Shown: one piece after another, positions 33,440 through 34,218 of the stretch
Layout of the letters: each line of letters opens with the position of its first letter
Numbering within the stretch: position 1 is the stretch's first letter
Source: Acidimicrobiia bacterium
GTDB taxonomy: Bacteria > Actinomycetota > Acidimicrobiia > Spongiisociales > Spongiisociaceae
Assembly: GCA_003229305.1 (NCBI GenBank)
Contig: QIDH01000039.1
Location: 1 to 34,218 of the forward strand
Length of the DNA: 34,218 nucleotides
Reading direction: 5' to 3'
Program-made: the position numbers and the translations under genes
The notes under the pieces: model-generated
What the model saw: only the letters and a program-made list of their open reading frames with translations
The model's database searches: none
Told to the model about the DNA's origin: nothing

Positions 33440-34218
33440 AGGTGCCCCTGTCGTGGCTCGAAGAGTTCATCGAACTTCCCACCCGCGATCCTGGAGAGAT
33501 CGAGTCGGCGCTCGCCCAACTGGGTCACGAAGTCGATGAGATCACCCGTCTCGAGGCCAGCTTCGAGGGGGTAGTCGTAGGTCGGGTCGAAGAGGTCGGT
33601 CCGCATCCCAACGCCGACCGCATCCGATTCTGCCGAGTCAGTGACGGCTCAGCGGTCCACGATGTCGTCTGCGGCGCCTGGAACTTCGAGGCTGGAGCGA
33701 TCATCGCATACGCAAAGGTCGGATCCAGGCTTGGCCTCGACACCGACTCTCCGTTTGAACTCACTGCCAAGGAACTGCGTGGCGTGACATCGAACGGGAT
33801 GATTGCCTCGGCCGCCGAATTGGGGCTAGGACATGATCATGATGGCATCCTCGTACTGAATATGCTCGGCCTTGCAACCGAAAACGACCTTGGGCGAGAT
33901 TTAGCGGACTTGCTTCCATACCCTGATCTCGTATTCGATATCACCATCACCCCGAACCGTGGTGATTGCATGAGCATGGTTGGTCTGGCGAGGGAGCTGG
34001 CCGCTTTCTGGGACATCACGATACGTGAGCCACAGGTCGATTTGCGGACGTCTGGGGCTCAGACCGGGTTCGCCGTCGACGTCGAAGACCGCGAGGCCTG
34101 CCCCCGGTTCGCAGCGCGCGAAGTAGCGGACATCGAGGTTGGGCCGTCGCCGTTGTGGATGCAGATGCGTTTGGCAGCGGCAGGCCAAAGACCAATCTCG
34201 AACGTTGTAGACGTCTCC
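33436..34218 (+). CDS. pheT: Phenylalanyl-tRNA synthetase beta subunit, 3' end cut by window
   Basis: Large non-catalytic editing and tRNA-binding subunit; about the first 261 residues are visible, open to the window edge. It begins MKVPLSWLEEFIELPT, continues with the EMAP II-like tRNA-binding domain (about 40-150: GVVVGRVEEVGPHPNADRI, LRGVTSNGMIASAAELGLG), then the B1/B5-type region with ITPNRGDCMSMVGLARELA. The visible part contains no break. The beginning of the B3/B4 domain (CPRFAAREVADIEVGPSPLW) follows before the edge. Confidence 0.97.
   Translation, partial: MKVPLSWLEEFIELPTRDPGEIESALAQLGHEVDEITRLEASFEGVVVGRVEEVGPHPNADRIRFCRVSDGSAVHDVVCGAWNFEAGAIIAYAKVGSRLGLDTDSPFELTAKELRGVTSNGMIASAAELGLGHDHDGILVLNMLGLATENDLGRDLADLLPYPDLVFDITITPNRGDCMSMVGLARELAAFWDITIREPQVDLRTSGAQTGFAVDVEDREACPRFAAREVADIEVGPSPLWMQMRLAAAGQRPISNVVDVS

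Noticed and set aside
1-34218. CRISPR arrays, insertion sequences, tRNA or rRNA genes
   Set aside because: No repeat-spacer pattern, transposase motif, terminal inverted repeats, tRNA cloverleaf or rRNA sequence was recognised on reading; no search program was run.

Overview
The window is a compact stretch of actinobacterial core chromosome with every supported gene on the + strand. The case for Actinomycetota rests on several genes: an actinobacterial integration host factor (mihF), a PriA without helicase motifs, a PyrR-controlled pyrimidine operon, GTG and TTG starts, high GC, and the order mihF-gmk-rpoZ-coaBC-...-priA-def-fmt-rsmB-rpe-rib and infC-rpmI-rplT-trmH-pheST, which parallels the mycobacterial chromosome. 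A type IV pilus cluster and an aroK-aroB fusion point away from mycobacteria and Streptomyces, towards a deeper lineage such as Acidimicrobiia; that placement is inference. No insertion sequences, phage genes, CRISPR arrays, tRNAs or rRNAs were seen.

Layout. (1) 1-4937: type IV pilus genes, with two tandem major-type pilins (the first cut by the window edge), a prepilin peptidase, then pilM-pilN-pilO and a PilP-like gene behind a dyad-rich promoter region. (2) 5021-8684: aroC, fused aroK-aroB, efp, nusB. (3) 8723-17610: the pyr operon (PyrR-binding RNA, a leader ORF, pyrR, pyrB, pyrC, carA, carB, pyrD, pyrF), covering all of UMP synthesis except orotate phosphoribosyltransferase. (4) 17697-24645: mihF, gmk, rpoZ, coaBC, priA, def, fmt, rsmB. 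(5) 24770-29818: rpe, a REC-GGDEF regulator, and the riboflavin genes ribD, ribE, ribBA, ribH. (6) 29819-34218: a long structured leader with an intrinsic terminator, then infC, rpmI, rplT, a SpoU/TrmH methyltransferase, pheS and the first part of pheT.

Genes inside each block are mostly joined by ATGA or GTGA overlaps, so they are probably co-transcribed and translationally coupled. The most interesting material is regulatory. A PyrR-binding hairpin buries the Shine-Dalgarno of a 28-codon leader ORF that overlaps pyrR. Four genes (aroC, efp, rpe, ribD) have a -10-like hexamer 6-7 nt before the start codon and no Shine-Dalgarno, which suggests leaderless mRNAs. The infC leader has mutually exclusive pairings and a terminator, and infC itself appears to start at ATC. 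Tiny ORFs bridge coaBC-priA and pheS-pheT. No wholly new multi-gene system was found; the coding content is conventional.
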